In this document: positions 1 to 6,254 of the stretch, piece after piece
Numbering within the stretch: the stretch's first letter is position 1
How the letters are laid out: each line of letters opens with the position of its first letter
Assembly (NCBI GenBank): GCA_946611445.1
Contig: CAMODP010000106.1
Span: 1-6,433 of the forward strand
Source: an uncultured Eubacterium sp.
GTDB lineage: Bacteria > Bacillota > Clostridia > Lachnospirales > Lachnospiraceae
DNA: 6,433 bases
Direction of reading: 5' to 3'
Program-made: the position numbers and the translations under genes
Notes under the pieces: model-generated
Database searches by the model: none
Seen by the model: only the letters and a program-made list of their open reading frames with translations
What the model was told of the DNA's origin: nothing

Positions 1-1085
1 GAAATACCCATGATGCTCATGCCCGGGTTGATGACGCCCATCAGAGCCGCCCCGATGATGACCCCGGTGATCTTGCCGATGCCGCCGTAAGCGGAGGCTC
101 CGCCGATGAAGCAGGCCGCGATCGCGTCCATCTCATAGCCCAGGCCGTATGTCGGTTCGGCATGACCGGCCCGCGCGACCGTGAGGATGCCGGCAAAACC
201 AGCCAGCAGGCCCATGTTCGCATAGGCAATCAGATACACCCTTTTGGTGTTGACACCGGAGAGACGGGTGGCTTTTTCGTTGCCGCCGACAGCGTAGAAG
301 TATCTGCCGATCGCCGTATTCGTGGTGATGTATCCATATACCACCAGCACCAGGGCGATCCAGATCAGAACCAGCGGAATGCCTTTGTACTGCGCCAGCT
401 TGTACGCGATCCAGATGATCAGCGCGCAGATAATCAGTGTCCTGAGCAGTTCCATTGCCGTGCTGGAGGTATGGATCCCCAGCTTTTTGCGGACGGCCTG
501 TCCCCGGAGCGTCAGGATGATCACAACAGCCGCTACGATGACGCCGGCTGCGATACAGGTAAGGTTAAGCCCCTGTCCGTGCAGGAGATCCGGAATATAG
601 CAGTCCGCGCCGCCGCCGAACAGGCGGAGAAAGGCCTGGTTGCTGACACCGACGGAATAGCCGCCGAGAATGACATTTGACAGGCCGCGGAACGCGTACA
701 TGCCCGCCAGCGTAGCGATGAAAGGCGGTACAGAGATCTGCGCGATCCAGAACCCCTGGAAGATGCCGACGGCCAGGCCCACGGCCAGCATGGCGAGGAC
801 TGTGACGACTGTCGGCATGCCGGCTTTCAGCAGAAGCGCGCCGACGCCCATTACGAAGCAGACAACCGAGCCGACGGAAAGGTCAATGTTTCCGCCTGTC
901 AGGATGCAGAGCAGCATACCTGTTGCCAGGACGAAGACGTAGCCGTTCTGGGAGATCAGGTTGTTGATGTTCTGCGCCAGCAGGATCTTGCCGCCCGTGG
1001 TAATGGAGAAAATCACGAAGACCAGAACCAGGGCGATGACCATGGTATTTTTCTTGATTACGTCGAGTACAGAACCTGTTTTCAC
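1..1085 (-). CDS. mmsB: Sugar ABC transporter permease MmsB (multiple monosaccharide type), 3' end cut off by window edge
   Basis: Inner-membrane permease of a monosaccharide ABC importer, BPD_transp_2 (RbsC/XylH) family; it would form the channel for sugar delivered by the upstream binding protein and driven by the MmsA ATPase. I translated 361 residues with no internal stop; the family is usually about 390-400 long, so roughly the last 30 residues lie beyond position 1. Hydrophobic helices are visible near residues 14-30, 49-63, 72-86, 92-110, 176-193, 213-227 and 236-252. Family signatures include LTGGNIDLSVGS (62-73), TLAGMYAFRGL (125-135), YAVGGNEKATRLSGVNTKRV (264-283) and the Gly-rich GGASAYGGIGKITG (328-341). 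The start is GTG at 1085-1083. It lies two bases after the mmsA stop (TGATTGTG), with a purine-rich site AAGGGGGG at 1100-1093 seven bases upstream, so translational coupling is likely. An in-frame ATG at codon 15 is less likely because it would cut into the first helix. Family identity is clear; exact sugar specificity is not. Confidence 0.93.
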   Translation of the reverse strand, partial: MKTGSVLDVIKKNTMVIALVLVFVIFSITTGGKILLAQNINNLISQNGYVFVLATGMLLCILTGGNIDLSVGSVVCFVMGVGALLLKAGMPTVVTVLAMLAVGLAVGIFQGFWIAQISVPPFIATLAGMYAFRGLSNVILGGYSVGVSNQAFLRLFGGGADCYIPDLLHGQGLNLTCIAAGVIVAAVVIILTLRGQAVRKKLGIHTSSTAMELLRTLIICALIIWIAYKLAQYKGIPLVLIWIALVLVVYGYITTNTAIGRYFYAVGGNEKATRLSGVNTKRVYLIAYANMGLLAGFAGILTVARAGHAEPTYGLGYEMDAIAACFIGGASAYGGIGKITGVIIGAALMGVINPGMSIMGI

Positions 1086-1087
1086 AA

Positions 1088-2629
1088 TCAGTCCCCCCTT
1101 CCTGAACGCAGGATTGTTGCCATGATACTCTCCTGCGTAGCCTCAGAGGCTTTCATTTCTCCGACCATTTTCGAGGCGTTCATGATATAGATACGGTCAC
1201 TCATCGCCAGGACTTCCGGAAGCTCGGAGGAGATCATGATGACGGATTTTCCGGCAGCTGCCAGATCATTAATGATCAGGTAAATTTCGTACTTCGCGCC
1301 GACATCGATGCCTCGGGTGGGCTCATCCAGGATCAGGATATCCGGCTCGGCGAACATCCATCTGGCGAGCAGCACCTTCTGCTGGTTGCCGCCGGACAGA
1401 TTGCCGACCAGCTGCTCCACGGAGGGCGTCTTGGTCTTGAGCTTGTCCCTGTACTCCTCCGCGACCTGGTACTCGCGGTCTTTGTCGATAACGGAATACT
1501 TTGAGATGCTGCCCAGGTTCGCCAGCGAGGTATTGACCTTGATGGACTGGGACAGGATCAGGCCGTTGCCCTTCCGGTCCTCGGTCACGTAGGCGATCTT
1601 GTGCCGGATCGCATCGGTCGGGCTCTTTTTCAGCTTTACTTCCTTGCCGTCTATCTTCAGAGTCCCGCCGACCAGCGTGCCGTATGACTGTCCGAAAATG
1701 CTCATGGCCAGTTCCGTCCGGCCGGCGCCCATCAGGCCGTAGATACCGACCACTTCGCCCTTGCGGACCTTGAGTGACACATCGTCGACGACGGTGCGCT
1801 CCGGATAGAGCGGGTGCCGGACGGTCCAGTGTTCCACCTCCAGATTGACTTCACCGATCGTAACGCCTTCCCGCTTCGGGAAACGGTTCGTGAGCTCACG
1901 GCCGACCATCCCGCGGATGATGCGGTCCTCATCTATATCGTGTCCGGCATTGTCAATGGTCTCAATCGTTGCCCCGTCGCGCACGACCGTGATCTTGTCC
2001 GCCACATAGGATACCTCATTGAGCTTGTGGGTGATGATGATCATGGTCATGCCCTGCTCTTTGAAGCCGAGCATCAGGTCCAGAAGCGCCTTGGAATCCT
2101 CCTGGTTCAGGGAAGATGTCGGCTCGTCCAGGATCAGCAGCTTCGCGTGCTTTGCGAGGGCTTTCGCGATCTCGACCAGCTGCTGCTTGCCGGTGCCGAT
2201 CTCCTTGACCAGTACCTTTGATGACTCGGAGAGACCGACCATCTTCAGGTATTTATCTGCTTCCGCGTAGGTCGTATTCCAGTCGATCGCGGCTTTGCTT
2301 CCTCTCTCATTCCCGAGGTACATGTTCTCGCCGATCGACATCTCGGGAACCAGGGCGAGTTCCTGATGGATGATGACGATTCCCTTCCCCTCGGAATCCC
2401 GTATTGTGTTAAACCGGCAGGTTTCGCCGTCGTATATGATATCCCCCTCATATGTTCCATACGGATAAATTCCGCTCAGGACATTCATCAGCGTTGATTT
2501 TCCGGCCCCGTTCTCACCTACCAGCGCGTGGATTTCTCCTTCCTCCACCTGAAGGTTGACATTGTCCAGAGCTTTGACACCGGGGAATGTTTTGGTGATA
2601 TTTTTCATTTCGAGCAGTATCTTTGCCAA
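1088..2629 (-). CDS. mmsA: Sugar ABC transporter ATP-binding protein MmsA (two fused nucleotide-binding domains)
   Basis: Cytoplasmic ATPase powering the monosaccharide importer; 513 residues, normal for RbsA/XylG/GguA-type proteins with two ABC domains. Domain 1: Walker [10 protein letters not shown] at 38-46, Q-loop HQE 88-90, signature-like IGTGKQQ 144-150, Walker B LLILDEP 164-170, switch His201. Domain 2: degenerate Walker [10 protein letters not shown] 298-306 (Arg in place of the usual Lys), TED 349-351 at the Q-loop position, canonical signature LSGGNQQK 411-418, Walker [12 protein letters not shown] 432-442, and SSE 467-469 where a switch His would be. This asymmetry is normal in sugar importers of this family and does not indicate decay. 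I choose the TTG at 2629-2627: GGAGG at 2642-2638 lies eight bases upstream and the protein then begins [13 protein letters not shown]; the first in-frame ATG (codon 8) would be too far from that site. It sits between chvE and mmsB. The symbol follows the multiple-monosaccharide transporter usage, not methylmalonate semialdehyde dehydrogenase. Confidence 0.96.
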   Translation of the reverse strand: MAKILLEMKNITKTFPGVKALDNVNLQVEEGEIHALVGENGAGKSTLMNVLSGIYPYGTYEGDIIYDGETCRFNTIRDSEGKGIVIIHQELALVPEMSIGENMYLGNERGSKAAIDWNTTYAEADKYLKMVGLSESSKVLVKEIGTGKQQLVEIAKALAKHAKLLILDEPTSSLNQEDSKALLDLMLGFKEQGMTMIIITHKLNEVSYVADKITVVRDGATIETIDNAGHDIDEDRIIRGMVGRELTNRFPKREGVTIGEVNLEVEHWTVRHPLYPERTVVDDVSLKVRKGEVVGIYGLMGAGRTELAMSIFGQSYGTLVGGTLKIDGKEVKLKKSPTDAIRHKIAYVTEDRKGNGLILSQSIKVNTSLANLGSISKYSVIDKDREYQVAEEYRDKLKTKTPSVEQLVGNLSGGNQQKVLLARWMFAEPDILILDEPTRGIDVGAKYEIYLIINDLAAAGKSVIMISSELPEVLAMSDRIYIMNASKMVGEMKASEATQESIMATILRSGRGD

Positions 2630-2668
2630 AATGGTTCCCTCCTCAGTCTGTAGGATTCTCCTTAATAA

Positions 2669-2700
2669 GAAACAGGCGGGCGTTAAGGCCCGCCTGTTTC
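2669..2700 (-). terminator. Strong stem-loop between chvE and mmsA, probable partial terminator or mRNA-stabilising structure
   Basis: Perfect 13-base inverted repeat: GAAACAGGCGGGC at 2669-2681 pairs with GCCCGCCTGTTTC at 2688-2700, leaving a 6-base loop. In the direction of transcription the stem is followed by TTATTAAGG, a short interrupted T run rather than a full T tail. It lies 39 bases after the chvE stop and 39 bases before the mmsA start. The likely role is to lower read-through into mmsA-mmsB, to protect the chvE mRNA 3' end, or both. The structure is certain; the role is inferred. Confidence 0.8.
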
Positions 2701-2739
2701 CGGTCAGTTCTTACTTGTGAATACAATCGGGGACTGCCT

Positions 2740-3795
2740 TTACTGCAGCTGATCCTCGGTGTAGTATCCGGAGTCAATCAGGAGCTCTTTGTAGTTGTTC
2801 GCATCAGCGAATACAGGCTCGCAGAGGTAGGACGGAACGGTGATCACGCCGTTGTCATAGGTCTCTGTGTCGTTGACATCAACTTCTTCGCCGTTCAGGA
2901 TCTGGCCGACCATCTTGACAACCTGGGATGCCAGTGTACGGGTATCCTTGAAGACGGACATGGACTGTTTGCCGGCGATCATGTTCTTGGTGTTCTCAAT
3001 ATCGCAGTCCTGACCGGTGATGATCGGGTACTCGCCGCTGTAGTTGGCAGCAAGGGCGGTCTCAACACCGAGTGCGGTGGAGTCATTGGAGCACAGCCAC
3101 ACGTCTACGTTCTTGCCGTCTGCATAGTAGCTGGACAGAATGTTCTCGGCTCTGGACTGAGCGGTCTCTGTCTTCCACTGCGGAGTAGCGACATCCTGGA
3201 AATCAATCTGTCCGGACTGGACAACGAGCTTGCCCTCGTCGATGTACGGCTGCAGGATGTCCATAGCGCCATTGTAGAAGTAGGTGGCATTGTTGTCGCC
3301 CGGGTCACCGGCGGTGATCTCCAGGTTGAACGGGCCTTCCGCGTTCTCCAGATCAAGAGCTTCTACGATGTAGTTGCCCTGAACCGTGCCGACCATGTAG
3401 TTATCGAATGTCGCATAATAGGAAACCGCGTCGGAGTTCATCAGCAGACGGTCATATGCGATAACCGGGATCTCATTCTCAGCGGCCATGTCAAGTGCCT
3501 CGCCGAGGGAGTCGCCCTCAATTGCCGAGATAACCAGAACGCTGCAGCCATTGCCGATCATGGTCTTGATCTGGTTGAGCTGTGTCGCCGGGTCGTTCGA
3601 CGCGAACTGAAGCTCTACCTCATAACCGGCATCCTTCAGCTCTTTCTCCATGTTCGCACCGTCCTGGTTCCATCTCTGGAGATCCTTGGTCGGCATGGAG
3701 ACGCCGACTTTCTCGCCTTCAGCCATGACCGGGACGGCCATGCTCGCCATCATAGCGCCGCAGATTGCGAGAGCTGCAAACTTTTTCATCTTCAT
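2740..3795 (-). CDS. chvE: Multiple-monosaccharide ABC transporter substrate-binding protein ChvE-like
   Basis: Extracytoplasmic sugar-binding protein of the ChvE/XylF type (periplasmic-binding-protein fold, Peripla_BP_4), which would capture aldoses and hand them to MmsB. I count 351 residues from the ATG at 3795, which has AAAGGAGGGA at 3810-3801 (GGAGG seven bases upstream). A longer in-frame reading from 3855 would begin inside the untranslated leader and is rejected. Residues 1-25 form a signal peptide (KMKK, hydrophobic core, then VPVMA before EGEK), best read as signal peptidase I type. A Cys at 12 (LAIC) is too early for a good lipobox. Family hallmarks: GVSMPTKDLQRWNQDG 31-46, IPVIAYDRL 109-117, AGDPGDNNA 162-170, TGQDCD 260-265 and SVFKDTRTLA 280-289. 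First gene of the transporter operon, with its own promoter and operator-like site upstream and a stem-loop downstream. The exact ligand (glucose, galactose, arabinose or xylose) cannot be read from sequence. Confidence 0.95.
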   Translation of the reverse strand: MKMKKFAALAICGAMMASMAVPVMAEGEKVGVSMPTKDLQRWNQDGANMEKELKDAGYEVELQFASNDPATQLNQIKTMIGNGCSVLVISAIEGDSLGEALDMAAENEIPVIAYDRLLMNSDAVSYYATFDNYMVGTVQGNYIVEALDLENAEGPFNLEITAGDPGDNNATYFYNGAMDILQPYIDEGKLVVQSGQIDFQDVATPQWKTETAQSRAENILSSYYADGKNVDVWLCSNDSTALGVETALAANYSGEYPIITGQDCDIENTKNMIAGKQSMSVFKDTRTLASQVVKMVGQILNGEEVDVNDTETYDNGVITVPSYLCEPVFADANNYKELLIDSGYYTEDQLQ

Positions 3796-3814
3796 CTGAA
3801 TCCCTCCTTTTTGT

Positions 3815-3828
3815 TGCTCAACTGAGCA
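3815..3828 (-). promoter_or_regulatory. Palindrome just upstream of the chvE ribosome binding site
   Basis: TGCTCAACTGAGCA on the + strand is a 6-base inverted repeat around two bases; in mRNA it would form a 5-base-pair stem with a 4-base loop. It ends five bases before the AAAGGAGGGA site. It may be a small leader hairpin that keeps the ribosome site exposed, or a protein-binding dyad. Confidence 0.4.
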
Positions 3829-3877
3829 GATAAAGTTAATAAAAAGTTTTATCAAGTCCTTTTATAAAAGCAATTTC

Positions 3878-3906
3878 ATAATACGGCGAAAACGTTTAAA
3901 CGTCAA
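3878..3906 (-). promoter_or_regulatory. Sigma-A-type promoter of the chvE-mmsA-mmsB operon
   Basis: Read on the minus strand: -35 TTGACG (3906-3901), a 17-base spacer (3900-3884) and -10 TATTAT (3883-3878). Each hexamer differs from consensus at one base and the spacing is optimal. The expected transcript start is near 3871, giving an untranslated leader of about 75 bases before the chvE ATG. Confidence 0.82.
3887..3900 (-). promoter_or_regulatory. cre-like / LacI-family operator within the promoter spacer
   Basis: The 14 bases fit the catabolite-responsive element pattern TGWAARCGYTWNCW at 12 of 14 positions on either strand and contain the perfect CG-centred palindrome AAACGTTT (3890-3897). 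It lies entirely between the -35 and -10 boxes, so a bound CcpA or LacI/GalR-family repressor would block polymerase. The site is compatible with glucose repression or a local sugar-responsive repressor. No regulator gene is in the window. Confidence 0.55.
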
Positions 3907-3937
3907 TATTCTGTCGGTATATTTCTGAATTTTTAGG

Positions 3938-3972
3938 TTTTATACAAAATCAGTTTTGATTTTTTATACAAA
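3938..3972. repeat. Direct repeat TTTTATACAAA (two copies) upstream of the chvE promoter
   Basis: Identical 11-base copies at 3938-3948 and 3962-3972, start to start 24 bases. Between and overlapping them lies CAAAA-N4-TTTTG (3945-3958). The pair sits about 32 bases upstream of the -35 box, where an activator would bind. AT-rich sequence makes chance repeats more likely, so the regulatory reading is tentative. Confidence 0.4.
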
Positions 3973-4011
3973 TTTACAATATACGGATCCTGCAGGAGCA
4001 TCTGCGCCCAT

Positions 4012-4040
4012 AGAAAAAACCTGCGCCTCGAAAGCGCAGG
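4012..4040 (-). terminator. Rho-independent terminator after the lipoprotein gene
   Basis: On the minus strand CCTGCGC (4040-4034) pairs with GCGCAGG (4026-4020) around a 7-base loop, followed directly by TTTTTT (4019-4014). It starts 37 bases after the stop of the 4078-5274 gene. It separates the fusion/lipoprotein unit from the transporter operon. Confidence 0.9.
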
Positions 4041-4077
4041 TCCGCAGTTATTCCGGTCTCTATAATGGACGCTGTAT

Positions 4078-5274
4078 TTATACGCTGCAGGTAATCGTCT
4101 CTTCCATAACCGTTTCAGGCGTGTCCCCGCTGGTGTCATATGCCGTAAGCGTAAAGCTGATTTCTGTGATATCCTCCGGGACTATGCCGGCCTCCTCCAG
4201 CGTTCCGCTCAGGATCAGGGCTTCCGTGAAGCCGCGCGTGCCCGGCAGGGTCTCCTCTGCATAGTAGGCAGTGACATCCGTGCCGTTAACTGCCGTCTGC
4301 GACCACTCGAAGGTCAGCGGCCTGTCCGTCTTGTTCTCAACATAGCAGGAAACCATATAGCCCAGCAGCGGTTCATTTTCTGCTTTCAGGACAGAAAAAC
4401 GGCAGTATTCATTGTCTGCCACGGTCTGCTCGCCTTCCTCCGGCACATGTACGCCGGCCGTGATCTCCTCCGGATTCTTTCCTGTCGGATATACCGTCAC
4501 CGCCTCGCCGTCTGTCAGGTATTCCCAGTTCTCGGAATCCATGGCCTGCAGGACCAGGATGAGCTCATCGACAGAAGAGATCCCGCATTTTCCGAGATCT
4601 TTCACGCTGAATACCATTTCCGAATCCACGCTCTCGCCGGGGCCGACCTCCTGCGCCCACACGGGATCCAGGATAAACCTGTTGACATAGGCGGTTTTTG
4701 TGCCGAACAGCACAGTATTCTCCGTGCGGTTTTCACAGCGCACCTGAATCCTGAAACCGTCTGATGCCGCATGGTATCCGGTGATCGTGACGGCAGCGCT
4801 CTCTGTATCCATAAGCACCTGGTCCTCATCAAGATAGGTCACGCTCTCATCCAGAATGCCTTCCTGATACCCCAGGATATCATAGACCGTCTCCAGCGTC
4901 GTGCGCGAAAATACCATAAAGTCGGTGCCGTCATGCAGTGTCAGGGCGTCACCGTCCAGCTCGTAGGAAAGAGGGGCGTCCTCTGCCGTAATCGTCGTGT
5001 CATCCCAGGTTCCCTCCGACTCCGCTCCGAATGCGGATACCGTCAGCGTGCCGTCCTCGGAGATCACCATGTACATGAGCATGCCCATCTGCTCCAGCTG
5101 CCCGATCTCTTCCTGTCCCGCGGTATCTTCCCCGTTTTTCATGGAAGACAGTTTCCAGACGCCGGCAATGCCTGCCTCGTCTGATTCCGCGTATACCTGC
5201 CTGCCGCCTGCCCAGATGCAGGATGCCAGTGTGAGGAGAACAGCCAGCGCGGATGCTGTCAGTTTCTTCATCAT
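4078..5274 (-). CDS. Secreted or lipid-anchored protein: lipocalin-like N-domain plus two related beta-rich repeats; function unknown
   Basis: 398 residues; I do not recognise a named gene. The N-terminus is a signal peptide (MMKK, hydrophobic 5-18) with a lipobox-like LASC at 16-19, so lipidation at Cys19 is likely. A second possible cut, VYA before Glu30, would give a free secreted protein. Residues about 34-124 (GVWKLSSMKNG, later DGTLTV and EGTW, ending FSRT) resemble the lipocalin-like fold that many clostridial lipoproteins carry. Two copies of a beta-rich unit follow, about 161-262 and 288-396: ENRTENTVLF (181-190) matches ENKTDRPLTF (313-322), and each copy then has a PG-containing turn and an alternating beta segment (VDELILVLQAMD; ITEISFTLTAYD). 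They resemble Ig-like DUF4352/DUF5067-type repeats, but I cannot confirm the family. Start at ATG 5274 (GGAGG 5286-5282, seven bases away); an ATG at 5271 is possible. It lies 20 bases after the fusion gene, so co-transcription is likely, and is followed by a strong terminator. Confidence 0.85.
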   Translation of the reverse strand: MMKKLTASALAVLLTLASCIWAGGRQVYAESDEAGIAGVWKLSSMKNGEDTAGQEEIGQLEQMGMLMYMVISEDGTLTVSAFGAESEGTWDDTTITAEDAPLSYELDGDALTLHDGTDFMVFSRTTLETVYDILGYQEGILDESVTYLDEDQVLMDTESAAVTITGYHAASDGFRIQVRCENRTENTVLFGTKTAYVNRFILDPVWAQEVGPGESVDSEMVFSVKDLGKCGISSVDELILVLQAMDSENWEYLTDGEAVTVYPTGKNPEEITAGVHVPEEGEQTVADNEYCRFSVLKAENEPLLGYMVSCYVENKTDRPLTFEWSQTAVNGTDVTAYYAEETLPGTRGFTEALILSGTLEEAGIVPEDITEISFTLTAYDTSGDTPETVMEETITCSV

Positions 5275-5294
5275 TTTCGTTCCTCCTTTTACCT

Positions 5295-6209
5295 TCAGCC
5301 AACCTCTACCAGCTCAATGCGGAAATTAAGCTCCTTGCCGGCCATCTCGTGATTGGCGTCAAACGTGATGCTGTCCCCGTCGCACTGCGTCACAACAGCG
5401 CGGAAGGGCTGCCCCATCGCGTTGGACAGATACACCTGCTGCCCGGCCCTCAGGTTCTCCGCGCCGGGAAGCTCGCTGATCTTCAGGGTAAAGACCGCGT
5501 TCGGGTCCGGCATGCCGTAAGCCTCTTCCGGCATCAGATGAATGTCCACGATCTGTCCGGGCTCCATATCGACCACGGCGGCATCAAACCCGCGTATCAT
5601 CATGCCTGTGCCGCAGACAAATTCCAGCGGCTCTCCCCTGTCATAAGAGGAATCAAACTGCGTGCCGTCATTGAATGTCCCTCTGTAATGCACCCGGCAG
5701 GTCTTTCCGGCATTTTTCCCCTCCAGGATAATCTCGCGGGGACCGCCGCAGCCTCCGCAGCCGCCGCCGCAGCTGCCGCACTCCTGTCCGTCTTCATGAC
5801 CGCCGCAGCCGCACTCATGCTCTTCGCCGTGCTCCCCGCAGCCATGCTCTCCGCAGGTATGCTCCTCGCCGTGATGGTGATCGCAGTTTACCCCGGCTGA
5901 TGTCAGTTCGCCCTTCAGATATGCCTCGGCAGCCGCGTCGGCGCTTCCCGAAGCGCCGGAACAGATCTCGATGCCTGCCGCGGCAAGGGCATTCTGCGCG
6001 CCCCCTCCGATTCCCCCGCAGATCAGGACGTCAATACCCTGCCCCGCGAGCAGTCCCGCCAGAGCGCTGTGACCCGCCCCGTCAGAAGAAAGAACCCTGT
6101 CCGACGTGATTTTTCCGTCGGCAACTTCATATATCTTAAAGGCTTCCGTCCTTCCGAAGTGCTGGAAAATGGTGCCCGTGCTGCTGTCATACGTCGCTGC
6201 AATTCTCAT
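5295..6209 (-). CDS. Three-part fusion: NifX/NifB-like cofactor-binding domain, Cys/His-rich linker, SlyD-like FKBP peptidyl-prolyl isomerase
   Basis: 304 residues, no signal peptide, presumably cytoplasmic. Residues 1-104 match the dinitrogenase Fe-Mo cofactor biosynthesis fold (Nitro_FeMo-Co; NifX/NifB C-terminal type): QHFGR 16-20, DVLICGGIGGGAQNAL 60-75, then an alpha region ending AEAYLKGEL. Residues 108-156 hold 9 Cys and 8 His among Gly and Glu, including HHH 111-113, CGEHGCGEHG 119-128 and CGSCGGGCGGC 144-154, which suggests metal binding. Residues 157-304 are an FKBP prolyl isomerase with a SlyD-type inserted flap: VHYRGTFNDGTQFDSS 173-188, MIRGFD 204-209 (Phe at the usual Trp/Leu pocket position), EAYG 229-232, and the SlyD hallmark NHEMAGKELNFRIELV 286-301. 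The protein stops at VEVG, so there is no C-terminal metal tail as in E. coli SlyD; the metal-rich segment instead precedes the isomerase. Start ATG 6209, GGAGG 6224-6220, a longish ten-base spacer. Domain identities are secure; the joint function (metal or cluster delivery coupled to folding) is inference. Confidence 0.93.
   Translation of the reverse strand: MRIAATYDSSTGTIFQHFGRTEAFKIYEVADGKITSDRVLSSDGAGHSALAGLLAGQGIDVLICGGIGGGAQNALAAAGIEICSGASGSADAAAEAYLKGELTSAGVNCDHHHGEEHTCGEHGCGEHGEEHECGCGGHEDGQECGSCGGGCGGCGGPREIILEGKNAGKTCRVHYRGTFNDGTQFDSSYDRGEPLEFVCGTGMMIRGFDAAVVDMEPGQIVDIHLMPEEAYGMPDPNAVFTLKISELPGAENLRAGQQVYLSNAMGQPFRAVVTQCDGDSITFDANHEMAGKELNFRIELVEVG
5742..5888 (-). other. Cys/His-rich putative metal-binding linker within the fusion protein
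   Basis: Encodes residues 108-156. Cys at 109, 119, 124, 133, 135, 144, 147, 151 and 154; His at 111, 112, 113, 117, 122, 127, 131 and 138. The first half is a His/Glu/Cys mix with short repeats of CGEHG; the second half changes to a CxxC-type series separated by Gly (CGSC, CGGC). The + strand DNA around 5743-5783 is correspondingly low in complexity (CCGCCGCAG-like units), so the length could vary between strains. Metal binding is inferred from composition, by analogy to the SlyD tail. Confidence 0.85.
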
Positions 6210-6254
6210 TTTATAAGAACCTCCTCATAAATGATCCTGTCATCTGTCTTACCG

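Noticed and set aside
162..942. Several + strand open frames opposite the permease
   Set aside because: The minus strand reads as one uninterrupted MmsB protein through the whole region; the + strand products are unlike any family.
1088..2629. Degenerate second nucleotide site of MmsA as a sign of a broken gene
   Set aside because: Arg in the second Walker A and a missing switch His are normal in this family of sugar importers.
2623..3825. Long + strand open frame (400 codons) opposite chvE
   Set aside because: It is antisense to a clearly recognised binding-protein gene, has no ribosome site and resembles no family; it arises from the third-position base bias of chvE.
3796..3855. Extension of the binding protein to an upstream ATG (20 more residues)
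   Set aside because: It would put polar sequence before the signal peptide and ignore the excellent ribosome site serving the ATG at 3795; most of it lies in the expected leader.
3859..3870. Palindrome CTTTTATAAAAG at the presumed transcript start
   Set aside because: It is entirely AT except for the ends and lies in very AT-rich DNA, so it is likely to occur by chance.
5253..5900. + strand open frame of 215 codons opposite the fusion gene, with an alanine-rich hydrophobic stretch
   Set aside because: The alanine run is the antisense reading of the Cys/Gly/His linker codons, so it is a shadow rather than a membrane protein.
5898..6209. Nitrogen fixation locus
   Set aside because: A NifX-like domain alone is widespread outside nitrogen fixers and no nif gene is in the window.
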